Source: Shewanella sp. Isolate13
GTDB taxonomy: Bacteria > Pseudomonadota > Gammaproteobacteria > Enterobacterales > Shewanellaceae
Reading direction: 5' to 3'
DNA: 64,000 nucleotides
NCBI RefSeq assembly: GCF_022398325.1
Contig: NZ_JAKEVD010000005.1
Coordinates: forward strand, 81,161 to 145,160
Part shown: positions 51,093 to 60,199 of the stretch, in pieces
Position numbering within the stretch: position 1 is the first letter of the stretch
Layout: every line of letters begins with the position of its first letter
Translations under genes and position numbers: made by a program
Notes under the pieces: generated by a model
Seen by the model: only the letters and a program-made list of their open reading frames with translations
The model's database searches: none
Told to the model about the DNA's origin: nothing

Positions 51093-52304
51093 ATGATAAA
51101 AACAAGAGTATTAGTGCAAGCCAGTTCACGCTCATGGGCTGGTGGCGTCGATATCTGTATGGGGATGGTCGAGGACGAGATTGCCGTTGTTCGTACCATT
51201 CGCCGTGTCTTGAGCCATTTTACCGATTTAGATGTCGTCTTGGTTGCTCCTGAGTTCGATCGTGGCGGAGAGCTCGATGAAATCGTTAAGCTTATAGATG
51301 ATGAACGTCTCTCTCTGTATTACGGCCACGATGCGAGCCCGCTTAATCGAATGATTGATGCTTGTTCAGATTTAGCCGATAGCGATTATGTGATCAGAGT
51401 CGATGGCATTCATTTTTGCTTCGACCCTCAGGCTAGTTTAGCGATGCTGGATATCGCCATCAGTGAGCAATTAGATTGTATTAAGTTACCCGATGATTTT
51501 CCTGTGCATTTTACCTCAGAAGTCTTTCGTATCGGCGCACTAAAAACGATCAATGATGAACTGACTCAGCCTGAGGACGCCAAGTTTCTCGTGCACCCTA
51601 AGTGCTACTTTTCGATGAACGCTCAGCGATACAAAGTTAAGTTTTTAACTGAGTTACCAAGCTATTCAGATGAATATTTGACTGAGTGCCGCCGCTTAGC
51701 AACGCAAATTTATGCGATTCCGCGCCAAGAGGTGAATGAGCACCGTATTGTCTCTGGTGACAGATTGGGCTTTCATTACGAGCTCGCCTTGCAGCATCTC
51801 AAGCCTGATATGAAGATTATCGATATCGCCTGTGCCGATGGTTACGGGGTCAACATTATGGCGAGTCATTTAAAAGAGGTTCACGGAGCCGATTTAGACG
51901 AGCTCAGTGTAGAGTTTGCTAAGAAAAATAACAGTGCTGCCAATACCGATTATTTTGTTGAAGACATTACTAAGTTGTCTTTTGCCGATGAGTCCTACGA
52001 CGCTGTTACCAGTTTTGAAACCCTTGAGCATGTTCCAGAGCATGAGTGCTTAAGCGAAATAAAGCGCGTGCTGAAACCAGGCGGTGTCTTAGTGTTAAGT
52101 ACACCTCAAAATAGCATAGGCCATATCCCCGTTAACTCTTGCCACCTTATTGAATATTCTCTCGATGAGTTGCTGGCACTCGTTAACCAATATTTTATTG
52201 TCGTCAAAGTGATTGGTATCAAAGCGGGTATTATTTATGACGAAACAGACCCCTATGGCACCAATACAGTGCTTATCTGCGTAAAGCCTAATAGTAAGGA
52301 TTGA
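51093..52304 (+). CDS. fusion of a nucleotidyltransferase-like domain and a SAM methyltransferase
   Basis: 403 residues from ATG 51093, 6 nt after AGGA. N-terminal domain (about 1-220) has the fold pattern of SpsF-like cytidylyltransferases (VLVQASSRSWAGG, DSDYVIRVDGIHFCFDP), but the usual S-x-R-L-P-G-K motif is replaced, so nucleotidyl transfer is doubtful. C-terminal domain (about 230-400) is a class I methyltransferase: IIDIACADGYGVNIMA, VTSFETLEHVPEHE and IKRVLKPGGVLVLSTP. Its stop is 3 bp before the next gene's start. The two halves together suggest a bifunctional or substrate-tethering enzyme. Confidence 0.75.
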   Translation: MIKTRVLVQASSRSWAGGVDICMGMVEDEIAVVRTIRRVLSHFTDLDVVLVAPEFDRGGELDEIVKLIDDERLSLYYGHDASPLNRMIDACSDLADSDYVIRVDGIHFCFDPQASLAMLDIAISEQLDCIKLPDDFPVHFTSEVFRIGALKTINDELTQPEDAKFLVHPKCYFSMNAQRYKVKFLTELPSYSDEYLTECRRLATQIYAIPRQEVNEHRIVSGDRLGFHYELALQHLKPDMKIIDIACADGYGVNIMASHLKEVHGADLDELSVEFAKKNNSAANTDYFVEDITKLSFADESYDAVTSFETLEHVPEHECLSEIKRVLKPGGVLVLSTPQNSIGHIPVNSCHLIEYSLDELLALVNQYFIVVKVIGIKAGIIYDETDPYGTNTVLICVKPNSKD

Positions 52305-52306
52305 TA

Positions 52307-54085
52307 ATGAAAACCCATCAATTAGTCGTGCCGACTCTCAATGAACTGAAACAGCAGTCGGCGGCGCAATTAACCCAATTAGCCGAAGATATTAGGCAGT
52401 TTCTTATTAGCAATATTTCTGCGACTGGCGGACATATCGGCGCTAACTTATCAGTGGTAGAACTCACGGTTGCCATTCATGCACTCTTTGACTCTCCAGA
52501 CGATAAAGTGATTTTTGATACGGGTCATCAAGGTTATACCCATAAGATTTTAACGGGACGGGTGGATAACTTTGCCACATTAAACCAATATCGCGGCATG
52601 AACCGATTCGTTGCCAGAGATGAAAGTGAGCATGACGCAATCGATGCGTCACATGCAGGTACTTCACTCTCTATAGCGTCAGGCTATGCCAAAGCCCTTA
52701 AGCTGACTTCACCGGCTAACTATGTTGTTTCCTTGATCGGTGACGGCTCGATGGTTGAGGGAATGGCTTTCGAAGGGCTTAATTACTGTGCTGAAGATAA
52801 AAACAGTAAGCTGGTCATTGTGATTAACGATAATGAAATGGCGATTGCGAAGTCTGTTGGAGGAATGCGTAACCTTACAGCAGGGGAAAATTGGCAGAGC
52901 AATAGCCGAGCCTTCTTCGAAGGGATGGGCTTTGCCTACTTGTTAGTAGAAGATGGCCATGATATGCCGACTCTGCTTGAGCAGTTAGCTGCTGCGAAGC
53001 AATTAGCGCGACCTGTGATTGTTCATGTTAAAACCGAAAAAGGGAAAGGCTTAGCCTGTGCGAAAGACCATCCTTATAAGATGCACTTCTCCATGCCATT
53101 CGATGCTGCCACCGGCAAAGGTGCTGCAGCGACGGTAGTTGGGCGCACCTACGCGGTTGTTGCGGCTGAAGCACTGAAGCAAAAGATGGCAACGGATGAC
53201 GATGTATTTGCCATGACCCCAGCTACCCCTTATGCATCATCATTGGATGAGTGCTTAGCACTGTTTCCTGAGCGTGCACTGGATGTGGGAATGGCTGAGC
53301 AACAAGCGGTCGGTATGGCTTGTGGTCTAGCACTGGGTGGTAAGAAGCCTGTCGTCTGTATGCAAACGACCTTCATGCAGCGTGCCTACGATCAGCTTAT
53401 TCATGATGCTTGTTATATGGATTTACCTGTGACGGTATTTGGCGTGCGTGCAGGCTTTGCTGGATATGATGGCGCGACCCACCACGGAATTTATGATATT
53501 CCCTATCTGCGCTCATTTCCAAATATGCAATTGGTGTACCCAGCAAGCTCTGCTGCATTAACAGAATTGATTGAGAAGCGCCTCGACAATCCTCAGGGGC
53601 CTATGGTGATCCTCTATCCCTATGAGCCTATTCCAGCTCCAGAACCCGATGCTGGCTTGATTGAGCCTTGTGGCTTATCTGTCCCAGTGCAGGGCAGTGA
53701 TGGTTACTTAGTCTGTTTGGGCAACCGATTAGTTGCAGCATATGAGCTTAGAGCACTATTGGAAGCGCAAGGCAAAGACTACGGCATCATCTGTGTGCAA
53801 TCGATTAAACCTTTCCCTGCTGAGCGTTTCGTTGAGTTAGTAGCACCAACAAAGCACCTGATAACACTTGAAGAAAGCGTGCTTAATGGCGGTTTTGGCT
53901 CGCTAGTGCTAGAAACCCTTGCTGATGCAAACTTATCTATGCAGGTACTAAGAAGCGGCGTTGATGACAAGTTTGTTTATCCAGGCAGTAAAGATGAGTG
54001 CAGCGCCGAGTGCGGCATGATGCCAGGGCAGATCATTGAGCAAATTGCACAGCAATGGCCAAACTATTTAGGAGTGAACAAGTGA
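52307..54085 (+). CDS. 1-deoxy-D-xylulose-5-phosphate synthase-like thiamine enzyme
   Basis: 592 residues from ATG 52307, 6 nt after AAGGA. Thiamine-diphosphate enzyme of the DXPS/transketolase class: DTGHQGYTHKILTGR, GDGSMVEGMAFEGLNY followed by NDNEMAI (TPP/Mg2+ motif), the activating glutamate in MAEQQAVGMACGLA, and a C-terminal transketolase domain. A housekeeping dxs is normally elsewhere, and here it lies in a sugar-modification operon, so it probably condenses a 2-carbon unit with an aldehyde of the glycan precursor rather than serving the MEP pathway. The stop overlaps the SDR start by one base. Confidence 0.8.
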   Translation: MKTHQLVVPTLNELKQQSAAQLTQLAEDIRQFLISNISATGGHIGANLSVVELTVAIHALFDSPDDKVIFDTGHQGYTHKILTGRVDNFATLNQYRGMNRFVARDESEHDAIDASHAGTSLSIASGYAKALKLTSPANYVVSLIGDGSMVEGMAFEGLNYCAEDKNSKLVIVINDNEMAIAKSVGGMRNLTAGENWQSNSRAFFEGMGFAYLLVEDGHDMPTLLEQLAAAKQLARPVIVHVKTEKGKGLACAKDHPYKMHFSMPFDAATGKGAAATVVGRTYAVVAAEALKQKMATDDDVFAMTPATPYASSLDECLALFPERALDVGMAEQQAVGMACGLALGGKKPVVCMQTTFMQRAYDQLIHDACYMDLPVTVFGVRAGFAGYDGATHHGIYDIPYLRSFPNMQLVYPASSAALTELIEKRLDNPQGPMVILYPYEPIPAPEPDAGLIEPCGLSVPVQGSDGYLVCLGNRLVAAYELRALLEAQGKDYGIICVQSIKPFPAERFVELVAPTKHLITLEESVLNGGFGSLVLETLADANLSMQVLRSGVDDKFVYPGSKDECSAECGMMPGQIIEQIAQQWPNYLGVNK

Positions 54086-54837
54086 TGCGTTTAGCCGGTA
54101 AAGTTGCGGTTATTACTGGATCTTCAAGAGGCATTGGCGCCGCGATCGCACAGGAGTATTGCGCTCAAGGAGCCAAGGTCGTAATCAATTATGTCCATAG
54201 TGAAGCGCAAGCTAAGGCGTTAGCCGATAAGCTTAATCTTGATGGACACAATGCCATTGCCGTTAAGGCTGATGTTACCGAGCGAGCTGAGATAAGGCAC
54301 TTATTCGAACAGGCCGTAGCCGCTTTTGGAAAGATCGATATCTTGGTTAATAATGCGGGGATCAATAAGCGCGGTTGGTTTGATGAAGTGACCGATGAAG
54401 CTTGGGACGAGATAATGGGAGTGAACCTTAAAGGGCCATTTATCTGTTGCCAAGAAGTGTTCCCTTACATGCAAGCGCAGCAGGGTGGGCGCATTATCAA
54501 TATTTCATCAGTAGCCGGACAATACCATGGTCCTAAAACGGTTCACTATGCGGTATCTAAAGCAGGACTCAATAGCCTAACTAAGGTGATCGCACGATAT
54601 GGCGCCGAGCACAATATTCTTGTTAATGCCGTTGCGCCTGGAATTGTTCGTACGGATCAGACCGCCGATGAGATAGATAGTCCAGCGGGGCAAAAAGTGA
54701 TCGATATGACATTGCTAAAGAAGGCGGCTCGTATGGAAGACATCACCAGCGCTTGTGTGATGCTGGCCTCTGATGAGCAGCAGTATATGACGGCTCAGGT
54801 ACTCGCTGTGAGTGGCGGCGCCATTTTAGGAGCTTAA
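54085..54837 (+). CDS. short-chain dehydrogenase/reductase (FabG-like)
   Basis: 250 residues from ATG 54085 (a GTG just before it is also possible), with AGGAG 11 nt upstream. Classical SDR: nucleotide motif GSSRGIGAA (T-G-x3-G-x-G), NNAGIN, catalytic S-Y-K set in ISSVAGQYHGPKTVHYAVSKAG, and the C-terminal PGIVRTDQT. It lies between the DXPS-like gene and an ATP-grasp gene with 3-bp spacing, so its substrate is probably the DXPS-like product or the sugar precursor. Confidence 0.88.
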   Translation: MRLAGKVAVITGSSRGIGAAIAQEYCAQGAKVVINYVHSEAQAKALADKLNLDGHNAIAVKADVTERAEIRHLFEQAVAAFGKIDILVNNAGINKRGWFDEVTDEAWDEIMGVNLKGPFICCQEVFPYMQAQQGGRIINISSVAGQYHGPKTVHYAVSKAGLNSLTKVIARYGAEHNILVNAVAPGIVRTDQTADEIDSPAGQKVIDMTLLKKAARMEDITSACVMLASDEQQYMTAQVLAVSGGAILGA

Positions 54838-54840
54838 TGG

Positions 54841-56073
54841 ATGTCGCTAGCCAAATGTCATAAAACAGTATTGCTACTTGGTGGCAGTCGTGATCAGTTG
54901 TTTTTGATCAAAACAGCAAACAATATGGGCTTACACACGGTCGTTGTCGATGCAAACCCTGAATCTCCCGGGTTTGCGATTGCCGACGATTATGCCGTTG
55001 TCAGTACCATGGACTTAGGAGCCTTAAAAGCTTTTGTCGATGACTACCAAGAGCAGCAGCGAAAAATTGATGCCGTGTGCGTTATGGGCAGCGATATATC
55101 ACAATATGTCGCTCAGCTGGCTGAACATATTCAGGTGCCACATATTCCTATCGAAGCGGCAATGATTACCACCAATAAGCTTAAGATGAAGCAGTGTTTT
55201 GAGCGCCAAGGTGTTGCAATTCCTTGGTTTTGCTTATTAGATAGTGCCGAGCATTTAGCGCAGATAGCAGCAAAAAGAGGCTTGCCATTAATCATCAAAC
55301 CACTCGATCGCTCTGGTGCCAGGGGGGTGTTTTTACTGACACAGGACTCGGATTTGTCAGCGCTTTATGACAAGGCGAAAAGTGAGTCCTTTGCTGGTGA
55401 CGTCATGGTGGAGGAGTACCTTGCTGGACCTCAGATAAGTACCGAAACCATCATGTATCGTGGGCAAGCCTATACACCTGGTTATGTCGATCGTAACTAC
55501 GAAATGTTAAGTCGTTTTGCACCTAATATCATTGAGAATGGTGGTTGGCAGCCAAGTTTAATTCAAGGTGAAGAAAGAGCTAAAGTTGAAGCCTTAATTG
55601 AGCAAGCGGCTTTAGCTCTTGGCCTGACAGATGGCGTGATTAAAGGGGATATCGTTTATACCGATGTCGGTCCGAAAATTATTGAGGTTGCAACTCGTCT
55701 AAGCGGTGGTGATTTTTCTGAAAGCCTAGTTCCTTTAGGTCTCGGGATTAATTACGTCGAAGCAGCACTCAAAATTGCCTTGGGCGAGCCTCCAGAGTTA
55801 GAGAAGCTAACTCCAGTTATCGACCAAGCGGTAGCGAATCGTTACTTCTTTCCAAAGCCAGGAAAAGTCACGTCTATCTCGGGAATTGAAGCTATTCAAG
55901 CTGAAGACTTTGTTAAGAAGCTTGAGATCTGGTATCAAGTGGGTGATGTCGTGCCTGAAACCACCAGTCACGCGAGTCGATTCGGTGTCTTTATCGTCAC
56001 CGCCGATAATCGACAGCAATTGGAGCAGAGAGTTAAATGGGTATATGACACCTTAAAAGTCACAACCCTATAG
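54841..56073 (+). CDS. ATP-grasp ligase
   Basis: 410 residues. N-terminal Rossmann-like part with LLLGGSRDQLFLIKTANNMGLHTVVVDANP, then an ATP-grasp fold (about residues 110-330): LPLIIKPLDRSGARGVFLL for ATP, VMVEEYLAGPQISTETI, and the metal-binding IEVATRLSGGDFSE. Such enzymes join a carboxylate with an amine, thiol or phosphate by acyl-phosphate. The closest pattern is the PurK/CarB-like group used in antibiotic and sugar-modification clusters. Last gene of the plus-strand run, followed by a terminator at 56085-56111. Confidence 0.85.
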   Translation: MSLAKCHKTVLLLGGSRDQLFLIKTANNMGLHTVVVDANPESPGFAIADDYAVVSTMDLGALKAFVDDYQEQQRKIDAVCVMGSDISQYVAQLAEHIQVPHIPIEAAMITTNKLKMKQCFERQGVAIPWFCLLDSAEHLAQIAAKRGLPLIIKPLDRSGARGVFLLTQDSDLSALYDKAKSESFAGDVMVEEYLAGPQISTETIMYRGQAYTPGYVDRNYEMLSRFAPNIIENGGWQPSLIQGEERAKVEALIEQAALALGLTDGVIKGDIVYTDVGPKIIEVATRLSGGDFSESLVPLGLGINYVEAALKIALGEPPELEKLTPVIDQAVANRYFFPKPGKVTSISGIEAIQAEDFVKKLEIWYQVGDVVPETTSHASRFGVFIVTADNRQQLEQRVKWVYDTLKVTTL

Positions 56074-56084
56074 CTGTTATAATG

Positions 56085-56111
56085 AAAGCCCTTAAGTGAT
56101 AAGGGCTTTTT
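56085..56111 (+). terminator. intrinsic terminator after the ATP-grasp gene
   Basis: AAAGCCCTTA, loop of five, TAAGGGCTTT and further T residues: a perfect 10-bp stem 12 bp after the stop. Confidence 0.9.
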
Positions 56112-56163
56112 GTTAGGCACAAGCTTAGTTTTTTTGCAAAGCTTGCTTCTGAAAACTATTTAC

Positions 56164-57033
56164 CTAAGCCTTATCTCCCTGAAAGCTTTCACGGATCTGT
56201 TTAAAAGGGCGTAAACCATCATCGGGATCGGCGCGCCACTCTCTATCTGACGTTTCACAGGGTACAAATTGTTTGATAGGGCTACCATCGATGGCACCTA
56301 TCAGCTTTGCACCTCGAATAACGGGGGCAATCTGTTGCGGTAACCAGCAGTGTCCAGCGGCGTATTCCGCACCTTGCTCATCAAGATCGAGGTGGAACTC
56401 AATGGTGTCGGCCTGCCAGCGGTGAATCGCGCGATTGAGCACCGCGGGTGATACTGTATGATCAGACCAACCAACTTTAACCCCATATCGCTCTCTAAAG
56501 CTCTGTAGCACGGCTAAGTTACACTGTTCTTCGGGTGTTGGATAAGCCGAAACGCAATGGAGCAGGGTGATATCTTCAGCGCCGTATTCCTTCAAGGTGG
56601 CGATTGCAGTATCAATTTCTTCAATGGTTGCCATGCCGCTTGAGATGACAATGGGCAATTTAGTTTTGGCACACTCGATGAGCAAGTCAGTCCACAGCAG
56701 TTCATAAGAGGCAATTTTGAAAAAATGCACGTAAGGCTCAAGCTCTTTTACTGCCTTTAGATAGAAAGGCGTACAGGAAAACTGAATATTAAAGTGCTCA
56801 CAGGCCTCACGTAGCGCCGGAATAAATTCGACCGGGAGTTCCCATTCTTTCCGGCCGCGGTGCATCGCGCTTTTTTCCAGAATTTCAGGCGAGAACAATT
56901 CATCAATTTTAAATAGCTGGAATTTCACCGCATCGCAGCCAATTGCCGCTGAGGTTTCAATAAACTCGATACAGCGATCTAAGCTTTTGTGGTGATTACT
57001 AGAGACTTCTGCAATAAATAGGGGCTGACTCAT
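56164..57033 (-). CDS. short NeuB-like N-acylneuraminate/nonulosonate synthase
   Basis: 289 residues. NeuB-type TIM barrel: FIAEVSSNHHKSLDRCIEFI, DAVKFQLFK, FKIASYELLWTDLL, VISSGMATIEEI, LLHCVSAYPTPEE, VGWSDHT. These match enzymes that condense phosphoenolpyruvate with a hexose (PseI, LegI, NeuB). The family normally has about 340-350 residues with a C-terminal SAF domain that completes the partner's active site; here the barrel ends in a tail of about 40 residues with no SAF pattern. The gene is a monocistron convergent with the ATP-grasp gene. Confidence 0.85.
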   Translation of the reverse strand: MSQPLFIAEVSSNHHKSLDRCIEFIETSAAIGCDAVKFQLFKIDELFSPEILEKSAMHRGRKEWELPVEFIPALREACEHFNIQFSCTPFYLKAVKELEPYVHFFKIASYELLWTDLLIECAKTKLPIVISSGMATIEEIDTAIATLKEYGAEDITLLHCVSAYPTPEEQCNLAVLQSFRERYGVKVGWSDHTVSPAVLNRAIHRWQADTIEFHLDLDEQGAEYAAGHCWLPQQIAPVIRGAKLIGAIDGSPIKQFVPCETSDREWRADPDDGLRPFKQIRESFQGDKA

Positions 57034-57465
57034 AGAATTATAATTTCCTATTTTCGAGGAACAATTGAAAGCTGTTTTAGTTCTGTGACTGTTAGTTTAC
57101 TCGGCTCGCTAAATTTAAGCGCAGCCAAGTGAGAATACCACAACCTAAGGCATTGGCTGGTGAGAATCTATCCGATTACCAATAAGCATGGGGGATTCTT
57201 ATTTATCGACCGCTTTTAGTCGTGATTTAGCCTGTTTTTACAAAAGTGTTAACCGTTAAATATCACGCAGCCTCATAGGTTAGGTTACTCAAGTTCTAGT
57301 CGGGGAAGGAGCCACATACGCTAACGCTGCGGAGCAAACTTCTAGGCTGTTATGGAGCTAATTTAGTGAAATTGAGAACTGTGCTAAAAGTGCTCATTTA
57401 TCTGCTTCGCAAATAGCGGCAATTAGTATAGTATGCGCCACCCAAAAAATTCACGGTAAACCCCC
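57034..57465. other. intergenic region between NeuB-like and methyltransferase genes
   Basis: No credible ORF. It holds one short CTTCTAGG module (57339-57346) like those in the mosaic repeat blocks, a GC-rich CGCTAACGCTGCGGAG segment before it, and a weak -10 candidate (TATAGT) near 57427. Confidence 0.4.
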
Positions 57466-58218
57466 TTGCTTGCAACGCAAACCAACGCCTTATACACCGA
57501 CCTATCGGGTTATTATGATTTAATGTGTGCCGATATTAACTATCGAGCCCAGAGTGACTGTATTCGTCGCCTGCATCAACTGTTCGGTAATAGAGGCCTT
57601 CGCCATCTAGACTTGGCTTGTGGTACTGGACCCCATGTTCAATATTTTATTGAAAATGGCTACCAAAGTAGCGGTCTCGATATCAATCAGCCGATGCTGG
57701 ATATCGCTAAGCTACGTTGTCCTGAAGCCGAGTTCATTTGCCACGATATGGCTAACTTTACGGTTAATGAGCCATTAGATCTTATCACCTGTTTTCTCTA
57801 CTCAATCCACTACAGTGATGGTATAGAAAAGCTCAAAGAGTGTATTAGGAGTGCTCATGCCGCGCTCAACCCTGGTGGCATGTTTTGTTTTAACGCAGTA
57901 AAAAAGAGCAGAATTGATAACAGTTCAGTGGTGAGTCACAGCGCGAGTCATGAAGACAGTAAGTTTGTGTTTAGCTCTGGTTGGTATTACTCGGGAGACG
58001 GTGAAAAGCAGGCATTGAAGCTAAGTATTGAAAAAACCACAGCGGGTGTCACCCAGTCTTGGCAAGATGAGCATCCAATGGTGGCTGTCGGTTTTGCCGA
58101 GCTTAAATTGCTGCTGCAACCTTACTTTGAAGTGCACATTTTAGAGCATGATTATGACAGGCTAATGCCTTGGGACGGCGTCTCAGGTAATGCCATATTT
58201 GCCTGCGTAAAAATCTAG
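57466..58218 (+). CDS. class I SAM-dependent methyltransferase
   Basis: 250 residues. Motif I HLDLACGTGPHVQYF, then GLDINQPMLDIAK and LITCFLYSIHYS identify a class I methyltransferase like those acting on aminosugars. The only in-frame start is TTG at 57466, with no clear ribosome site, so translation may be weak or the start misplaced. By position it could act on the flagellar glycan. It is the last gene of the glycosylation region before the symporter. Confidence 0.8.
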   Translation: MLATQTNALYTDLSGYYDLMCADINYRAQSDCIRRLHQLFGNRGLRHLDLACGTGPHVQYFIENGYQSSGLDINQPMLDIAKLRCPEAEFICHDMANFTVNEPLDLITCFLYSIHYSDGIEKLKECIRSAHAALNPGGMFCFNAVKKSRIDNSSVVSHSASHEDSKFVFSSGWYYSGDGEKQALKLSIEKTTAGVTQSWQDEHPMVAVGFAELKLLLQPYFEVHILEHDYDRLMPWDGVSGNAIFACVKI

Positions 58219-58550
58219 CACAGCTAATTCTAGTAGTGACAGAGCCAGTAACTGCCGCAGTATCTTTCAAATTAATCAGACGATTTTTAATGTTGGATGA
58301 TACTGAGGCACGTCTTTCCTAGGCGCTAACTTTTCTTTTCAAGTTTGAATCTTAACTATTACCCGCTGGTAATAGTTAATTACCAAACCTGCTAATTATC
58401 ATTTTCCCCTTGTTCTCTATAATCCTGCCCCTTATAGGCACGCAGTAGCTTAATTCGTAATTGAGTAGCTATTTGTCAACGGTTTAATCCTAACTCGCCG
58501 CGATAGAGCATTAGCTCGTTGTTAGCACTCAATCAAATTGGAAACGCCTG
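58219..58550. other. intergenic region with a perfect 12-bp stem
   Basis: TTAACTATTACC (58352-58363), loop CGCT, GGTAATAGTTAA (58368-58379). No T-tract follows. A TATAAT at 58418-58423 is a possible -10 for the symporter gene, with no good -35. No ORF is supported. Confidence 0.55.
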
Positions 58551-59804
58551 ATGTGGAATAAAATTCGTGGCTCTTTGCCATTACAGTTGCTCTTGGCCGC
58601 AGGCGCAGCTTGGTTGTTCACAACCGCGTTAACCGCTTTAGCTCACCCCGATGTGCTCGGTGGCATTGAACAGCAAGCTTGGTATCAGTTATTGATGCTA
58701 GGTAAAACGGTTTATATCGGTTTGTTGAAGATGGTTGTTGGCGTCATGGTGATGCTGTCGTTAATCGAAGGGATCAGTAATATCGGTGCAATCGCTAAGC
58801 TTAAAACCTTAGGCGGACGTACGTTAGGGTTTTACACTTTCACAACTATGATTGCGGTATCTCTGGGCTTGGGCGCCTCGTTACTGCTGCCAGCTTGGCA
58901 ACCACTCACTCAAGCCGTTCCGTTAGCCGAAGGTGCCACGCTAATCGGTGAGCAGGCGGCATCGGGCGGCGCTATCGCCACTAAGTTATTGAACATGGCG
59001 TTAGTGAATCCTGTAGCAGCCATCGCAGATGGCAACCTACTCGCCGTAGTGACTTTTTCCTTCATGTTGGGGATATCGCTATTAACCGCGCTACCTCAAA
59101 AGCATCCACTATTTGAGGTGATAAGTGGCCTGAATAAGGGCATTAACACTATGGTTGGCGGCATAATTCGTCTATCCCCTTTGGCCATTTTTGCCATTGT
59201 GCTGGAGTTTTCCCTTAAGGGAAGTGCAGCCTTATTCAGTCAATTGGCGCTGTTTTCCCTATTGGTGTTTGCACTCACTATGCTCCATGGACTTGTGGTG
59301 TTACCCAGCTTGGCTAAACTGCTGACCGGGATCAAGATCACCACCCTGTTTAAGGGAATTAGCGCGCCCTTAGCGATGGCCTTTGCCACCTCATCGAGCG
59401 CGGCAACCTTACCCTTGTCGATGAAAAGTGCCCAAGAGCTTGGGGTCTCCCCGACGACGAGCAGTATGGTGCTGCCATTGGGCTCGGTGATGAACATGGA
59501 CGGCACAGCCCTGTTTGAAGGTGTTGCCGCTATTTTCTTAGCCCAGCTGTTTGGGATCGACCTGACCACAACAGGCATTGTGATGATCTTTATCATGGCG
59601 ATGGTCTCCTCTATCGGTGCACCAGGCATGCCATCGGGCTCGATGTCGGGTATGCAACTGGTGCTACTGGCTGCGGGGATCCCGCTAGAAGCCATCGCAA
59701 TCTTGCTGATTATTGAAAGACCCTTGGATACTTTCCGCACCGCAGTAAACGTTGAAGGCGATATTATCGCCGCGCTGGTGGTCGATAAGTGGCAACGAAG
59801 CTAG
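58551..59804 (+). CDS. dicarboxylate/amino acid:cation symporter (DAACS/SLC1 type)
   Basis: Inner-membrane secondary transporter, 417 residues with about eight helices and two re-entrant hairpins. The serine-rich hairpin 1 motif AFATSSSAATLPLSM, the NMDGT motif in TM7 (LGSVMNMDGTALFEG) and the hairpin 2 text SSIGAPGMPSGS are all present; these are the cation and substrate-binding elements of the GltPh family. Substrate is probably a C4-dicarboxylate, glutamate/aspartate or a neutral amino acid. Single gene unrelated to neighbours. Confidence 0.93.
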   Translation: MWNKIRGSLPLQLLLAAGAAWLFTTALTALAHPDVLGGIEQQAWYQLLMLGKTVYIGLLKMVVGVMVMLSLIEGISNIGAIAKLKTLGGRTLGFYTFTTMIAVSLGLGASLLLPAWQPLTQAVPLAEGATLIGEQAASGGAIATKLLNMALVNPVAAIADGNLLAVVTFSFMLGISLLTALPQKHPLFEVISGLNKGINTMVGGIIRLSPLAIFAIVLEFSLKGSAALFSQLALFSLLVFALTMLHGLVVLPSLAKLLTGIKITTLFKGISAPLAMAFATSSSAATLPLSMKSAQELGVSPTTSSMVLPLGSVMNMDGTALFEGVAAIFLAQLFGIDLTTTGIVMIFIMAMVSSIGAPGMPSGSMSGMQLVLLAAGIPLEAIAILLIIERPLDTFRTAVNVEGDIIAALVVDKWQRS

Positions 59805-59934
59805 GCAGTATTTGATTCAGAGCGGGTGAGAAAATCGCACGGATGAAATATTGCGAATATAAATGGATACAGAGGTGAAACGGTTTTTACTGGAAATGAC
59901 ACGCTATTGAATTGCATAAGTAACAAGATACTTA

Positions 59935-60010
59935 TGGTCTCCCCACAGGGACTCGAACCCCGATCGATCGCTTAGGAGGCGACTGCTCTATCCTGTTGAG
60001 CTATAGGGAG
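59935..60010 (-). tRNA. tRNA-Arg (anticodon CCU)
   Basis: Reading the minus strand from 60010: seven-base acceptor stem CTCCCTA with TGGGGAG, D stem GCTC, anticodon stem GTCGC with GCGAT around loop CTCCTAA (anticodon CCT), T arm CGGGG-TTCGAGT-CCCTG, discriminator A and genomically encoded CCA (59935-59937). 76 nt, all four arms close. It decodes the rare AGG codon. Confidence 0.95.
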
Positions 60011-60111
60011 ACGTCAGTGATTATACTGGTTTTCATCTCGATGAAAAGGGGGGGCGAAAAGTCTTTAAATTTAGTTGTTTATTAAATGTGCGTAATTAGG
60101 GTGTTTTAGCA

Positions 60112-60140
60112 ACGAATGGCTACTAGTCATAGCCATTCGT
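60112..60140. repeat. perfect 11-bp hairpin downstream of flgT
   Basis: ACGAATGGCTA (60112-60122), loop of seven, TAGCCATTCGT (60130-60140). No T-tract on either strand. It may stabilise or end the flgT message. Confidence 0.55.
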
Positions 60141-60199
60141 CCACTTAATATCGAGCCGCTTAGTTGGCGAGGTTACTCAAGAGAAGGTTTAGCGCTTCA

